Shown: positions 6,667 to 13,901 of the stretch, one piece after another
How positions within the stretch are numbered: position 1 is the stretch's first letter
Layout: each line of letters begins with the position of its first letter
Virus record (IMG/VR): IMGVR_UViG_3300030108_002354
Span: 1-27,240 of that record
Length of the DNA: 27,240 nt
DNA from: a virus
Strand: one strand, 5' to 3'
Position numbers and translations under genes: made by a program
The notes under the pieces: generated by a model
What the model was told of the DNA's origin: nothing
Databases searched by the model: none
What the model saw: the letters and a program-made list of their open reading frames with translations, nothing else

Positions 6667-7493
6667 TAGAAGATAGAACCTCCTGCTTTAGACAAGAACT
6701 TTGTAGCTGGATTGTCTCTAACCACATCACCTAATGCTCCAATACCTGATGTTAAGCCAGATGTTAAACCAACAATATCAGATAACAAATCTCTAAGCTT
6801 ACCTAATTGCCTGTCGATAGCATCAATCGCCTCTGTGTTACCTCTAAGAGTGTCAAACAAAATCTTAAAACCATAAGCAATTGCAGCTAAGAATATTACT
6901 AACGGTGCAAATTGAATAAGTATAATACCAACAGCTTTTCCTAAACCAAGCATTGCAGCCGCCAATCCTCCAGTACCAATCGCACTCGCTACCATACTTG
7001 AATTTAAAATATAATTAGCAGTTACTACTAATAAAAATAATGTTAATATAAATTCTAAAACACCCACTAGTATTTCTAATGCAGCTATAACGTTACGGCT
7101 TTTTTCTGCAGTTTCTTCACTCACTAAATTTAATTGCTCCATTGCACCAACTACTTTTAACAAAGCCCCCGTCATTTGATTGAGGGCCGATACAGATAGT
7201 TGTAAAGCTATCTGCAATTCAAACTGTTCATCTTTTAAATCACCCGTTTCATCTTTGTTTTTTTTCTTAGAGTCTGTGTTTTCATCAATTTCTTTTGTAT
7301 TTTCGTCTATGGCATTAGAACTTTTTTCAACCGCTCCTGTTAAATTATCAACTTCTCTATCTAATTTTTGTACGCCTTCAACAGCTTCAGCAGTAGTAAT
7401 AGCAATTGCACCTTCAATAGTAAATTGACCTGCACCTGCTTGACCCTTAGGTATTCTTGCTCCACCGCGCCTACCACTGCCAGGGCCGCCCAT
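6666..7493 (-). CDS. Short tail tape measure protein
   Basis: The 275-residue protein has a Gly/Arg-rich start, a coiled-coil-like region at about 35-110 (AVEGVQKLDREVDNLTGAV, ENTKEIDENTDSKKKNKDE), then two or three long hydrophobic stretches at about 138-165 and 170-215, and an amphipathic end. That order is typical of tape measure proteins, which set tail length and help DNA enter the cell. Its size is unusual: at about 1.5 angstrom per residue it would specify a tail of only about 40 nm. It follows the tail-chaperone-like gene with a TAATG overlap. A holin-like or other membrane role is the alternative, but gene order favours tape measure. Confidence 0.6.
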   Translation of the reverse strand: MGGPGSGRRGGARIPKGQAGAGQFTIEGAIAITTAEAVEGVQKLDREVDNLTGAVEKSSNAIDENTKEIDENTDSKKKNKDETGDLKDEQFELQIALQLSVSALNQMTGALLKVVGAMEQLNLVSEETAEKSRNVIAALEILVGVLEFILTLFLLVVTANYILNSSMVASAIGTGGLAAAMLGLGKAVGIILIQFAPLVIFLAAIAYGFKILFDTLRGNTEAIDAIDRQLGKLRDLLSDIVGLTSGLTSGIGALGDVVRDNPATKFLSKAGGSIF

Positions 7494-8059
7494 TATAGCG
7501 AGACTCCTAGTTCATTTCTCATTCTACTTAATTCAGCACTTCTTTCTTGAGTAACAGCAGCAGTTATACTTGCCTTCTCTGAAGTCATTGCATTAACCAT
7601 AGCCATCAAAGTCTTTGCGTCAAAGTCGTCTAACATTTGATACATGATAACAACTTCTTCATATGTCATTTCTGGCTCATGTATCATATGTTTTAAAATG
7701 GACAACATCATAGGTTTAGCTTTTTCATCCATAGCGACCAAATATTCAACTTCTTTTTTAGTTATTTTATCTTTACCGCTTTTCATTTTGTCTGAGATTT
7801 TTCTTATTGCAGGAACGTCTTTCATTATATCTTTTCTAAGAAGATAATGTTGACTTTGTATTTTTTCCCAGTCAGTCGTATCTAAACGTTTTAAAATTAG
7901 TTTTGGAGCCTTTTCTTTACGAAAATACTTTTTCCATCCTTTTGGCTTATTTAGTCTTGCAAGACTTGGTAGCAATACTTCCTGTCGTTCCCAATAATCT
8001 TGTTGCATACTAGATACATCTAAGACTGGGGCGTCTAACTGACCTTTTACACTAACCAT
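7493..8059 (-). CDS. Putative tail assembly chaperone
   Basis: A 188-residue, charged, helix-rich protein between the tube and tape measure genes, exactly where tail assembly chaperones lie in tailed viruses. The sequence has a basic middle (KGWKKYFRKEKAPKLILKR) and a helical C-terminal half (EVEYLVAMDEKAKPMMLSIL, EMTYEEVVIMYQMLDDF). In many phages this locus makes two proteins by ribosomal frameshifting; here I see a single frame that ends in TAATG with the tape measure start and no obvious slippery run. The assignment rests on position and general character rather than on a conserved motif. Confidence 0.5.
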   Translation of the reverse strand: MVSVKGQLDAPVLDVSSMQQDYWERQEVLLPSLARLNKPKGWKKYFRKEKAPKLILKRLDTTDWEKIQSQHYLLRKDIMKDVPAIRKISDKMKSGKDKITKKEVEYLVAMDEKAKPMMLSILKHMIHEPEMTYEEVVIMYQMLDDFDAKTLMAMVNAMTSEKASITAAVTQERSAELSRMRNELGVSL

Positions 8060-8070
8060 GAACTACCTAC

Positions 8071-9387
8071 CTATGATGGCGTAAGCGTAATATCTGAGCT
8101 TATCGCGTACGCACTATAGTTGTTGTAATTTCCAGCACCTCTGAATTTTATACTCATTGTATCAACAATTTCTCCACCAGGCGTTAGTGGCCTAGAGAAT
8201 GCAGTTATTGTCCCATTTGTCAATGCTATACTTCCTTCAGTGCCGAAATCTAATCTCATCAGTGGTATGTTAAGACCACGTACATATAAGTCGTAAAAGT
8301 TTTCGTTCTCAGCAGTCATTGTAATATCCAAAGTTATATCTGCTTTACCGCGACTTATTTTGTTGTTAAGTAAAAACTCTGTAGTGTTATCATCTCCAGT
8401 AGCTTTACCAGAAATCGGCGTATTATTATTTGCAATTTTAAGAGTTGCTGTTTTAAGTGAAGTTATCACGTCAGGTCCACCGTCACTCATGTTGACTCCT
8501 GCAAATATGCTTGCTGCTGAACCATCTGTTTCATCATCATCTGCATCAGTTCCTGTGTAATAAATTCCCTTTTGTAAGTTTTTAGAAACTTCTCCTCCTC
8601 CACCTCCAAGAACTGCTGAACCCCAATTAGAATATCCTTCAATTGCAGATGAAAGAGTGGCTATGTTTACGTTTAATTCTTTAGGCGCACCACTGTTAAA
8701 ATCACTATTAAGCGTACCATTTGCATTGTATGCTGCAATGTATTTTTCTCCTACTTCAACATAAGAACCAGCAGGACCGTCAATACTCAAACCTTTGGCC
8801 AAACCGCCAAGGGCTGCAACTACTGAAACATCTGTTGGCAATAGTGGGTCTGCACTAGGAGCTGCTGGAAAATTAACACCAGAATAATCATCCCCAAGAA
8901 AACCATCAAAATTCGCATCTGATTCGTCTAATGAAAAATATCCAGTACATGTTGCTTCACAAGTTACGAAACCTCCTGTTGTATAATCTACAGCTATAGT
9001 TACCTCATTAGGGACAACTCCAGTTACTAATGTAAAATCACCACCTGTCTCTCTTGCTAATATGGCTAATGAGTCTACAGTGTTTGTCAGTTTGTTACCA
9101 TGCTTGTAACTAGCTAATGTTGACTCTCCTATAGCTCTACCCAATAACTGTTTCCAACCTGTACCTTGACAAGCTACCTTGATTGGTAGTGTCACTCCAA
9201 GTGGACCTTTAGCATGATGAGTGTCTGTTGACTGCCCTAATGAAGGAACAGGAGTTACACTTCTCTCTACTTGTCTTGGGTCAAATGTGTCCAATAGACC
9301 TAAATGATACAAATTAGAACCAGGCGGACTGCCGTAAGTAGATTCTATTTCGTAAGCGGCTTGTATGTTTTGTGTTAATTTTACCAT
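8071..9387 (-). CDS. Major tail tube protein
   Basis: At 438 residues this beta-rich protein begins like phage tail tube proteins (MVKLTQNIQAAYEIESTYGS, with the common pattern of an early glutamate and a 'TYGSPPG' turn) and ends with strands typical of the family (ITLDITMTAENENFYDLYV, GEIVDTMSIKFRGAGNYNN). It is larger than usual, with an inserted Gly/Ser/Asp-rich region at about 170-300 that may form a surface domain. The neighbours are a tail-completion-like protein before and a chaperone and tape measure after, as expected. No second tail gene resembles a contractile sheath, so a non-contractile tail is more likely. SD-like GGTGG precedes the ATG. Confidence 0.65.
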   Translation of the reverse strand: MVKLTQNIQAAYEIESTYGSPPGSNLYHLGLLDTFDPRQVERSVTPVPSLGQSTDTHHAKGPLGVTLPIKVACQGTGWKQLLGRAIGESTLASYKHGNKLTNTVDSLAILARETGGDFTLVTGVVPNEVTIAVDYTTGGFVTCEATCTGYFSLDESDANFDGFLGDDYSGVNFPAAPSADPLLPTDVSVVAALGGLAKGLSIDGPAGSYVEVGEKYIAAYNANGTLNSDFNSGAPKELNVNIATLSSAIEGYSNWGSAVLGGGGGEVSKNLQKGIYYTGTDADDDETDGSAASIFAGVNMSDGGPDVITSLKTATLKIANNNTPISGKATGDDNTTEFLLNNKISRGKADITLDITMTAENENFYDLYVRGLNIPLMRLDFGTEGSIALTNGTITAFSRPLTPGGEIVDTMSIKFRGAGNYNNYSAYAISSDITLTPS

Positions 9388-9388
9388 T

Positions 9389-9868
9389 TTAATTTACCAC
9401 CTCATAACTTGTGATGTCACAGTTAAGAACATAACGAAACCATCGGCGATTTCTATCCGACAGGTCTGTGCGACTAGTCAAGACAATGCTTGCATAATCG
9501 CTATTAAGTGCAGTTCCAGCGCTTTTAGCACGTCCTGCGTGAATGAGGTGTACTACCCCAGTGTAAAGGCGTCTAAGCCTATCTCTGCTTACTGCAGTGG
9601 ACATATCTATTGCAATAGACGCAGTGTGTCTATCTAACCCATTACCAATACCTAACATATCATGTCCACCAGAAACTTCATAACATCTTATAATGTCGTT
9701 ATTTTTTAAATTATATTTACCCATATCCCAAGATTCGTCTATCTTTAATGTGCCACCTGCTGATGTAAGATTGTTACCTACACCACTTGCAACTTCTGAC
9801 CAGTTGTTACTTAACAAATCAACTACTGCTGATACAGGGTCTGCCAGTGTCGCATAGGTTGCTGCCAT
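9389..9868 (-). CDS. Putative tail completion / terminator protein
   Basis: A 159-residue mixed alpha-beta protein located between connector and tail tube genes. It contains DNNWS-type and DRLRRLYTGVVHLIHAGRA stretches and ends with a beta strand (RWFRYVLNCDITSYEVVN). Tail completion proteins that cap the tail tube typically have this size, this place and a strand pattern around 'R-x-R...V'. The best start is the ATG at 9868, which overlaps the TGA of the connector gene (TGATG); a TTG one codon earlier is less likely. Confidence 0.5.
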   Translation of the reverse strand: MAATYATLADPVSAVVDLLSNNWSEVASGVGNNLTSAGGTLKIDESWDMGKYNLKNNDIIRCYEVSGGHDMLGIGNGLDRHTASIAIDMSTAVSRDRLRRLYTGVVHLIHAGRAKSAGTALNSDYASIVLTSRTDLSDRNRRWFRYVLNCDITSYEVVN

Positions 9869-10599
9869 CAATATACGTTATCTAAGGCGGTCCTCCCTAC
9901 GCCAAATCCGCCAATAGCTCTTGCCATTGCCATACCTCTATCTAATCTGCCACCGTCTTTCAACACCTTCATTGCCATCTCTTCAAATCGCTGTGAACGT
10001 GCCGCATTGTCCATAGAATCATCACCCTCTTGCATAAGATTTAAATCGTCATTCATTGCAATCATTGCTGCTGTAAAATAAATAGTTGCTAGTTTTATGT
10101 CATCAGGAGTAGAAGCAGTCCTGTATCTGTACGTAACATAAGCATCTACGCCTTGTGGGCTGCTGTTCATCATGTTCAAGGTTGCATAATTATTGATATA
10201 GACAATACCACGTTCTGTGTCTACCCACCAATCTTTGTTTACAGAATCTGTAACTGTATTAGTTCCAGTTTTGTTTGCAACATATTCTACATACGCAGAA
10301 CCATCCCAAACATTCAAAGCATCTGTACCGCTTGCCAATCCTATAATCGGATAATGTTCTAGTTGTATTCTACCCCTAGAGTTTATTACATTAGACCTTA
10401 CTAATTGTATTCTTGCTCTTTCGTTTGTCACTGTACCTGCTCTTGCTGTAGCCCATGCATGATTTGTAAGCTCGTCTACACGAGTCTCTGACATCTCAAT
10501 AAAGGAATCTACAACCGTATTAGTTGGCGTAGTAGAACCACTAAATGCATCTACTTGAAGAAATTGTGCTACTTGGGTTGCAGTACAGTAAGCTACCAT
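9868..10599 (-). CDS. Head-tail connector (gp6-like adaptor)
   Basis: The N-terminus (MVAYCTATQVAQFLQV, then VVDSFIEMSETRVDELTNHA) matches the pattern of gp6/YqbG-type head-tail adaptors: a 'Y-x-T-x-x-Q-V-A' start followed by helices that include I-x-x-x-E-x-x-(V/I)-D-x-x-T. These form the dodecameric ring under the portal. The protein is longer than usual (243 residues): a beta-rich insertion at about 80-165 (GTDALNVWDGSAYVEYVA) is followed by a helical C-terminal part with conserved-looking TPDDIKLATIYFTAAMIA. It overlaps the upstream Gln/Pro-rich gene as TAATG and the tail completion gene as TGATG. Confidence 0.65.
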   Translation of the reverse strand: MVAYCTATQVAQFLQVDAFSGSTTPTNTVVDSFIEMSETRVDELTNHAWATARAGTVTNERARIQLVRSNVINSRGRIQLEHYPIIGLASGTDALNVWDGSAYVEYVANKTGTNTVTDSVNKDWWVDTERGIVYINNYATLNMMNSSPQGVDAYVTYRYRTASTPDDIKLATIYFTAAMIAMNDDLNLMQEGDDSMDNAARSQRFEEMAMKVLKDGGRLDRGMAMARAIGGFGVGRTALDNVY

Positions 10600-11357
10600 T
10601 ACAGAATCCTACTCAATGCTGTATTCATCAACTTTTCGCCTGTAGTTGCTACAACCATACCATTCATGTCGATAGGTTGTCCTGCCATATTCCAGCCGAT
10701 TGCTCCAACTGGTAACGTAACATATCCTTGCTGTTGTGCAAGCGGTGGAGGTCCTCCGCCGTTTGCTGTGTAAAATTGTTCTCCATTAGCCAACTGGTCT
10801 ATAGCTGGTGGTGGCATCTGCCATGCTTGTGGTTGGGCGGCTGCTGTGCCTACACCGAACCATGTCCACGGTTTAAACATACTAGCACCGCCCTGCATTG
10901 GCATCTGCTGCTGCATATATGGGTTTGGCATCATTGGTTGTTGAGTCACGGCAGGAGCTTGCTGGAGTTGACCATCGCTTCCATAAGGATTCTGCCAATT
11001 CAATACGCTATGGTGTGCATTGTCCTCTGTAGCCCACTCCTCATGCAAGGTGAGACGAGCATTAAGCTCCTCCGCAGCCTCGTCACCATACATAGTTCTA
11101 GGATGCCAGTCTATCTGTGTGTTATAGACTTTCTTTAAAAATTCCATGTTGTCTGCTAAATCTGTAGGAACTTGTACATCTGTTTCCTTGCATAGCGCTT
11201 CTAACATTTCTACAGAGTTCTTAATGACGGGGTACAAATATTGTACCATTCTCATTGTCGTATTCTCTGCTGCCTTTGCATCATAATCTGGATGCTGTAT
11301 CTTATCTACTGCCACAGGGTTTAGATAACCTGATGGACTTCCTGCATATCCGCTCAT
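10599..11357 (-). CDS. Gln/Met/Pro-rich putative virion protein
   Basis: The start is best at the ATG at 11357 (MSGYAGSPSGYLNP), which overlaps the TGA of the preceding microgene and has GGAG upstream; a GTG at 11369 would add four residues. The 252-residue protein has a helical N-terminal 110 residues (VQYLYPVIKNSVEMLEAL), a low-complexity middle with repeated QQ, QQQ, MP and PMQ units, an aromatic segment (MFKPWTWFGVG) and a C-terminal domain (YVTLPVGAIGWNMAGQPIDM). I do not recognise a family. It lies between the membrane module and the connector and shares low-complexity tracts with two nearby proteins, which suggests interaction. Confidence 0.6.
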   Translation of the reverse strand: MSGYAGSPSGYLNPVAVDKIQHPDYDAKAAENTTMRMVQYLYPVIKNSVEMLEALCKETDVQVPTDLADNMEFLKKVYNTQIDWHPRTMYGDEAAEELNARLTLHEEWATEDNAHHSVLNWQNPYGSDGQLQQAPAVTQQPMMPNPYMQQQMPMQGGASMFKPWTWFGVGTAAAQPQAWQMPPPAIDQLANGEQFYTANGGGPPPLAQQQGYVTLPVGAIGWNMAGQPIDMNGMVVATTGEKLMNTALSRIL

Positions 11358-11458
11358 AGTCTTCTCCACTTTATTTTTCTTTTTACACCATCACAGTGTA
11401 ATGTAAACTTCTCTTTTGTAAGCACAGGATGTGGGCGAGGTGGCATTCTCCACTTCAT
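11354..11458 (-). CDS. 34-residue basic microprotein
   Basis: A 35-codon frame starting MKWRMPPRPHPVLTKEKF and ending in a basic KRKIKWRRL tail. The ATG at 11458 overlaps the upstream TGA (ATGA), with AGGAGGT seven bases before it, the strongest Shine-Dalgarno site in this part of the operon. The stop overlaps the next ATG (ATGA). Coupling at both ends makes it very likely to be real. Positive charge suggests nucleic acid or membrane-surface binding; there is one cysteine and no family I recognise. Confidence 0.65.
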   Translation of the reverse strand: MKWRMPPRPHPVLTKEKFTLHCDGVKRKIKWRRL

Positions 11459-11817
11459 AATCCAAACCTCCTATTCTGACGGGTTGACAAAGCCGAGAGA
11501 TACTCATCGTAATCGCGTTGGTGTAACTTACAGAATCCGCCTCCTGTGTGCATGCCACAATAGGGACACTCGTCTTTGCCATGTTTCCGCCTTAACCCCC
11601 ACCACTTTCGTGATAGCCTTTTGTGTCTCATTGAGAGACGTTTGACATACAAGTCCAGTTCTTCATCAGACATTGCCTCCGCTGTGGGCATCATCTGTTG
11701 TTGTACTGGTTGTCTTGTAAGTACATTAGGGGCTGGAGCCACGTCACGAGCTTGTTCCTCAGGTTGTGTGTGTTGAGGTTTGCGTACTAGGGTCGTCATT
11801 TGCGGTGGCCCAGCCAT
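11455..11817 (-). CDS. Zinc-knuckle protein with Gln/Met/Pro tract
   Basis: A 120-residue protein in three parts: a flexible Gln/Pro-rich N-terminus with QPVQQQMMPT near residue 37-46, a basic helix (YVKRLSMRHKRLSRKWWGLR), and a CPYC pair followed by C-x3-H in GGGFCKLHQ, which together could bind zinc. ATG at 11817 follows AAAGGAG and overlaps the upstream stop (TGATG). The frame from 11391 to 11582 on the same strand is a shadow. I do not recognise a family; the shared Gln/Met/Pro tract ties it to the neighbours at 10599-11357 and 13088-13576. Confidence 0.6.
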   Translation of the reverse strand: MAGPPQMTTLVRKPQHTQPEEQARDVAPAPNVLTRQPVQQQMMPTAEAMSDEELDLYVKRLSMRHKRLSRKWWGLRRKHGKDECPYCGMHTGGGFCKLHQRDYDEYLSALSTRQNRRFGL

Positions 11818-11891
11818 CAGTCTAAATCTCCTTTATTTTCATTGCAATCTTCCCAAATATATTCATATCCACTAAAACAATACTTACACAT
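11817..11891 (-). CDS. 24-residue cysteine-containing microprotein
   Basis: A 25-codon frame encodes MCKYCFSGYEYIWEDCNENK and a short acidic end. The CKYC pair plus a later DC suggest metal binding. The ATG at 11891 overlaps the upstream TAA (TAATG) and the TGA overlaps the next ATG (TGATG), so the ribosome passes through three coupled genes. The frame fills a gap of about 70 bases between the membrane protein and the zinc-knuckle protein. Translation is plausible, but with so short a frame it could also be a re-initiation spacer. Confidence 0.45.
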   Translation of the reverse strand: MCKYCFSGYEYIWEDCNENKGDLD

Positions 11892-12274
11892 TATAGTCCA
11901 CCTTTTCTCATCATCTGAGCTGTTCTGGTTGCTGCTTGTCCTACCTGAACCTCAGGGCTGACAAACGCTTTTACTACTAATGCTTTAATCATTGATAACA
12001 ATATACTTACAGCCATAACAAACATAAGGAATCCATTGTATAACCATGCAATTCCCCATATTGCCATACCATATTCTGTAACTACTGTATCATAATAATA
12101 ACCTATATACAGGCCAAATCCACCTAATGCAAAGCCTAATCCTATAAGCCATACACATCTTTTAAACCAAACCCATTCTATGTATCTACAAAACTCTACG
12201 TCTTGTTGGCCTCCTGCACCCATTGTGCTAGGATACCTGCCAGTCCCAAACAACATATTTCTTATGAATCTCAT
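11891..12274 (-). CDS. Small membrane protein, two or three helices
   Basis: This 127-residue protein has hydrophobic helices at about 40-60 (VWLIGLGFALGGFGLYIGYY) and 68-100 (a long stretch that includes WLYNGFLMFVMAVSILLSMI), then a soluble tail of about 25 residues rich in Ala and Gln. The N-terminal 35 residues carry Arg/Lys and aromatic residues and would face the cytoplasm if positive-inside holds. It follows the MscS-like gene with an ATGA overlap and GGTGAG as ribosome binding site. I recognise no family. It could be a channel partner, a holin-like egress protein, or part of a membrane-bound assembly complex. Confidence 0.65.
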   Translation of the reverse strand: MRFIRNMLFGTGRYPSTMGAGGQQDVEFCRYIEWVWFKRCVWLIGLGFALGGFGLYIGYYYDTVVTEYGMAIWGIAWLYNGFLMFVMAVSILLSMIKALVVKAFVSPEVQVGQAATRTAQMMRKGGL

Positions 12275-13095
12275 GGTCTCACCACATCTACGTATGCATT
12301 CTTTTGCGAATCCATCTTCTCATACATGTCACGCTTAAACTCCCTAGAGAGTTGATAAGCGACCTCGTATCCGATTGGTTCCGCTCCATCAGGCATAGGT
12401 ATCCATTTTGGATGATACGTATATATACTTATCCGTCTAAAGTTAGGTTTAAAATCAAGTTTGTCATCGTGAAACTCAATGTAGGCTTTCTGTGCAAAAC
12501 CTTCCTCATCTACTAATGATTCTAAACTGTGTTGAGAAAGTACGGCATTGACCGTATTTTCTATGTTTTTAACAGGAACCATTTTAGAAATAGAAACAGG
12601 TGTCTCCCATCTGAATATATCGGAGGGTGTCAGATTTTCCACGACTGAGTGAAGCAATTCATCACAGGAGACAATCGCCTCAGACATATCGAACGTCTTA
12701 AGCCTTACGCCTTTTAAACTAAAATCTTTAACTTTTCCTTTAATTTGTCCTGCTTCATTAGATATTTTTATCCAATCATCTATAGCAAACTCTGTTTTGT
12801 ATGCTACTGTAAGAAAACTTAATGCTCCGTTAACAGGACTATATTGGGAAAATGCAGCGTAAGTAAGTGCTGAAACGCCTACTATATACTCGGTCCGTGC
12901 TAATAACCCACTATACATTAAGAGACCAACCCCGAAAACGATGGCCCCTAAAACTCCAAATACTTGCGCTGCTGCTTTTCCTTGTAAACTTCTTATCTTA
13001 TAATCTGTAAATGCTGACTTTTTTGCTCTAGCTACCGCTCCAGAAACTCCTAACGCTACTGCGATAAACCATGCAAAAACTAAGCCCTCATCCAC
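12271..13095 (-). CDS. MscS-like mechanosensitive channel homolog
   Basis: A 274-residue protein with hydrophobic segments at about 3-22, 42-64 and 69-98, then a soluble part that follows the MscS layout. The stretch 100-156 (YKTEFAIDDWIKISNEAGQI, then VKDFSLKGVRLKTFD, then a 'V-x-N-L-T' end) parallels the MscS beta domain 'RPFRAGEYVDLGGVAGTV...STTMRTADG...NIINFS'. Residues 165-190 (TPVSISKMVPVKNIENTVNA) and 220-262 (RRISIYTYHPKW, then REFKRDMYEK) parallel the C-terminal alpha/beta domain. Length is close to E. coli MscS (286). The pore helix is less Gly/Ala-rich than in MscS, so gating or ion conduction may differ. The start is a GTG overlapping the upstream gene by eight bases. Such channels open under membrane tension; why a virus would carry one among structural genes is not known. 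Confidence 0.7.
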   Translation of the reverse strand: MDEGLVFAWFIAVALGVSGAVARAKKSAFTDYKIRSLQGKAAAQVFGVLGAIVFGVGLLMYSGLLARTEYIVGVSALTYAAFSQYSPVNGALSFLTVAYKTEFAIDDWIKISNEAGQIKGKVKDFSLKGVRLKTFDMSEAIVSCDELLHSVVENLTPSDIFRWETPVSISKMVPVKNIENTVNAVLSQHSLESLVDEEGFAQKAYIEFHDDKLDFKPNFRRISIYTYHPKWIPMPDGAEPIGYEVAYQLSREFKRDMYEKMDSQKNAYVDVVRP

Positions 13096-13576
13096 TATTT
13101 TTACCCTTCTTTGCTATCTTGTCAATATGCGGACCTTGTTCCGCTTCTAACAACTCACCAGTGTTTGGATTGATATATCCACCAGCCTGTGCTGGCATAG
13201 GCATTGGTTGTTGCTGTTGTTGATATTGTTGGTATGGAATCATGTTAGGTGGTACGGGTTGTCCCACATGACCATCGCGGTTCATGTCCCAACCTGTTCT
13301 GTTTTCCATATAGTTCATAGCATTACTGAACATTCCTTGATTTTGATAACCCGAAGGTTTTTTCTTTCTCTCTGCAAATTCATCTAAATCTTGCGAATCT
13401 GCAATCGTGGAGAGTATGGTATATGTGAAAGCACCACTTACCGAACCAAACCAAAGGGCGTCATTGTATGCCATGTTGCCCACATACATTAAAGTGAATG
13501 CGTTAGCTATGAAAACTAACAAGGCACTCAACCTGTTGTATGATTGTTTTATTTTGTGCTTAATCGTTTCGTCCAT
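13088..13576 (-). CDS. Two-helix membrane protein with Gln/Met/Pro tail and EF-hand-like loop
   Basis: The 162-residue protein has two hydrophobic helices at about 16-34 and 40-58, then a soluble tail. In the tail, DMNRDGHVG near residue 96-104 has the D-x-N-x-D-G-x-V spacing of a calcium-binding loop but lacks the final acidic residue. It is followed by YQQYQQQQQPMPMPAQAGG and a charged end (HIDKIAKKGKNSG). Gln/Met/Pro tracts of the same kind occur in the products of 10599-11357 and 11455-11817. GAGG lies before the ATG at 13576. The gene immediately precedes and overlaps the MscS-like gene, so I infer that the two proteins work together in the membrane. Confidence 0.6.
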   Translation of the reverse strand: MDETIKHKIKQSYNRLSALLVFIANAFTLMYVGNMAYNDALWFGSVSGAFTYTILSTIADSQDLDEFAERKKKPSGYQNQGMFSNAMNYMENRTGWDMNRDGHVGQPVPPNMIPYQQYQQQQQPMPMPAQAGGYINPNTGELLEAEQGPHIDKIAKKGKNSG

Positions 13577-13901
13577 TCTCGATTTCCTCTTTTGCTCTTA
13601 GCGTCACAAACCGCGCAGTGTAATAATTCCACGGCCTGTTTGCTTTTGTCTTTATACCTGCATCGTTTAAATACTTTGCTATACCGCCATATGTATAGCC
13701 ATCTTCTCTTAATTGTACCATTTTTTTACAAACCAACCACTCTACTTTTGTAGCTCCAAACCGTATAGAGCGATAAGGTCGCTTTCTAGCCGTTTTAACG
13801 GCACTGAAATTACTATCTGATGAAGAACCCATGCCGTACCATATCGTGCCTTTAAACGCCCTTTGCGGGCCTTTCATACCTATTTCTTCCTTAGGTCTCA
13901 T
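13560..13901 (-). CDS. Recombinase-type helix-turn-helix protein, no catalytic domain
   Basis: In this 113-residue protein the C-terminal half (YTYGGIAKYLNDAGIKTKAN, then RPWNYYTARFV) matches the helix-turn-helix that follows the catalytic domain in large serine recombinases ('G-x-S-x-x-x-I-A-x-x-L-N-x-x-G-I-x-T-x-x-G-x-x-W'). The N-terminal half is basic and shows no serine recombinase active site, so it is probably a DNA-binding regulator or structural accessory rather than an enzyme. It sits inside the late operon with an ATGA overlap to the giant adhesin gene and a 17-base overlap with the membrane gene. It is a candidate for a late transcription factor, but nothing links it directly to a site. 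Confidence 0.5.
   Translation of the reverse strand: MRPKEEIGMKGPQRAFKGTIWYGMGSSSDSNFSAVKTARKRPYRSIRFGATKVEWLVCKKMVQLREDGYTYGGIAKYLNDAGIKTKANRPWNYYTARFVTLRAKEEIENGRND

Noticed and set aside
7493-8059. Possible programmed frameshift between tail chaperone and tape measure
   Set aside because: No convincing slippery run is visible near the end of the chaperone gene, and the two genes are already coupled by TAATG.
10728-11138. Plus-strand open frame of 136 codons rich in Trp, Cys and Leu
   Set aside because: It is the complement of the Gln/Met/Pro-rich gene at 10599-11357; its odd composition comes from the reversed Gln and Pro codons, and there is no promoter or ribosome binding site.
11391-11582. 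Minus-strand open frame of 63 codons overlapping the zinc-knuckle gene
   Set aside because: It overlaps the genes at 11455-11817 and 11354-11458, both of which show coupling overlaps and ribosome binding sites, and has neither itself.
13560-13901. Possible integrase marking a provirus
   Set aside because: Only the helix-turn-helix part of a recombinase-type protein is present, with no catalytic residues, no attachment-site duplication and no host genes in the window.
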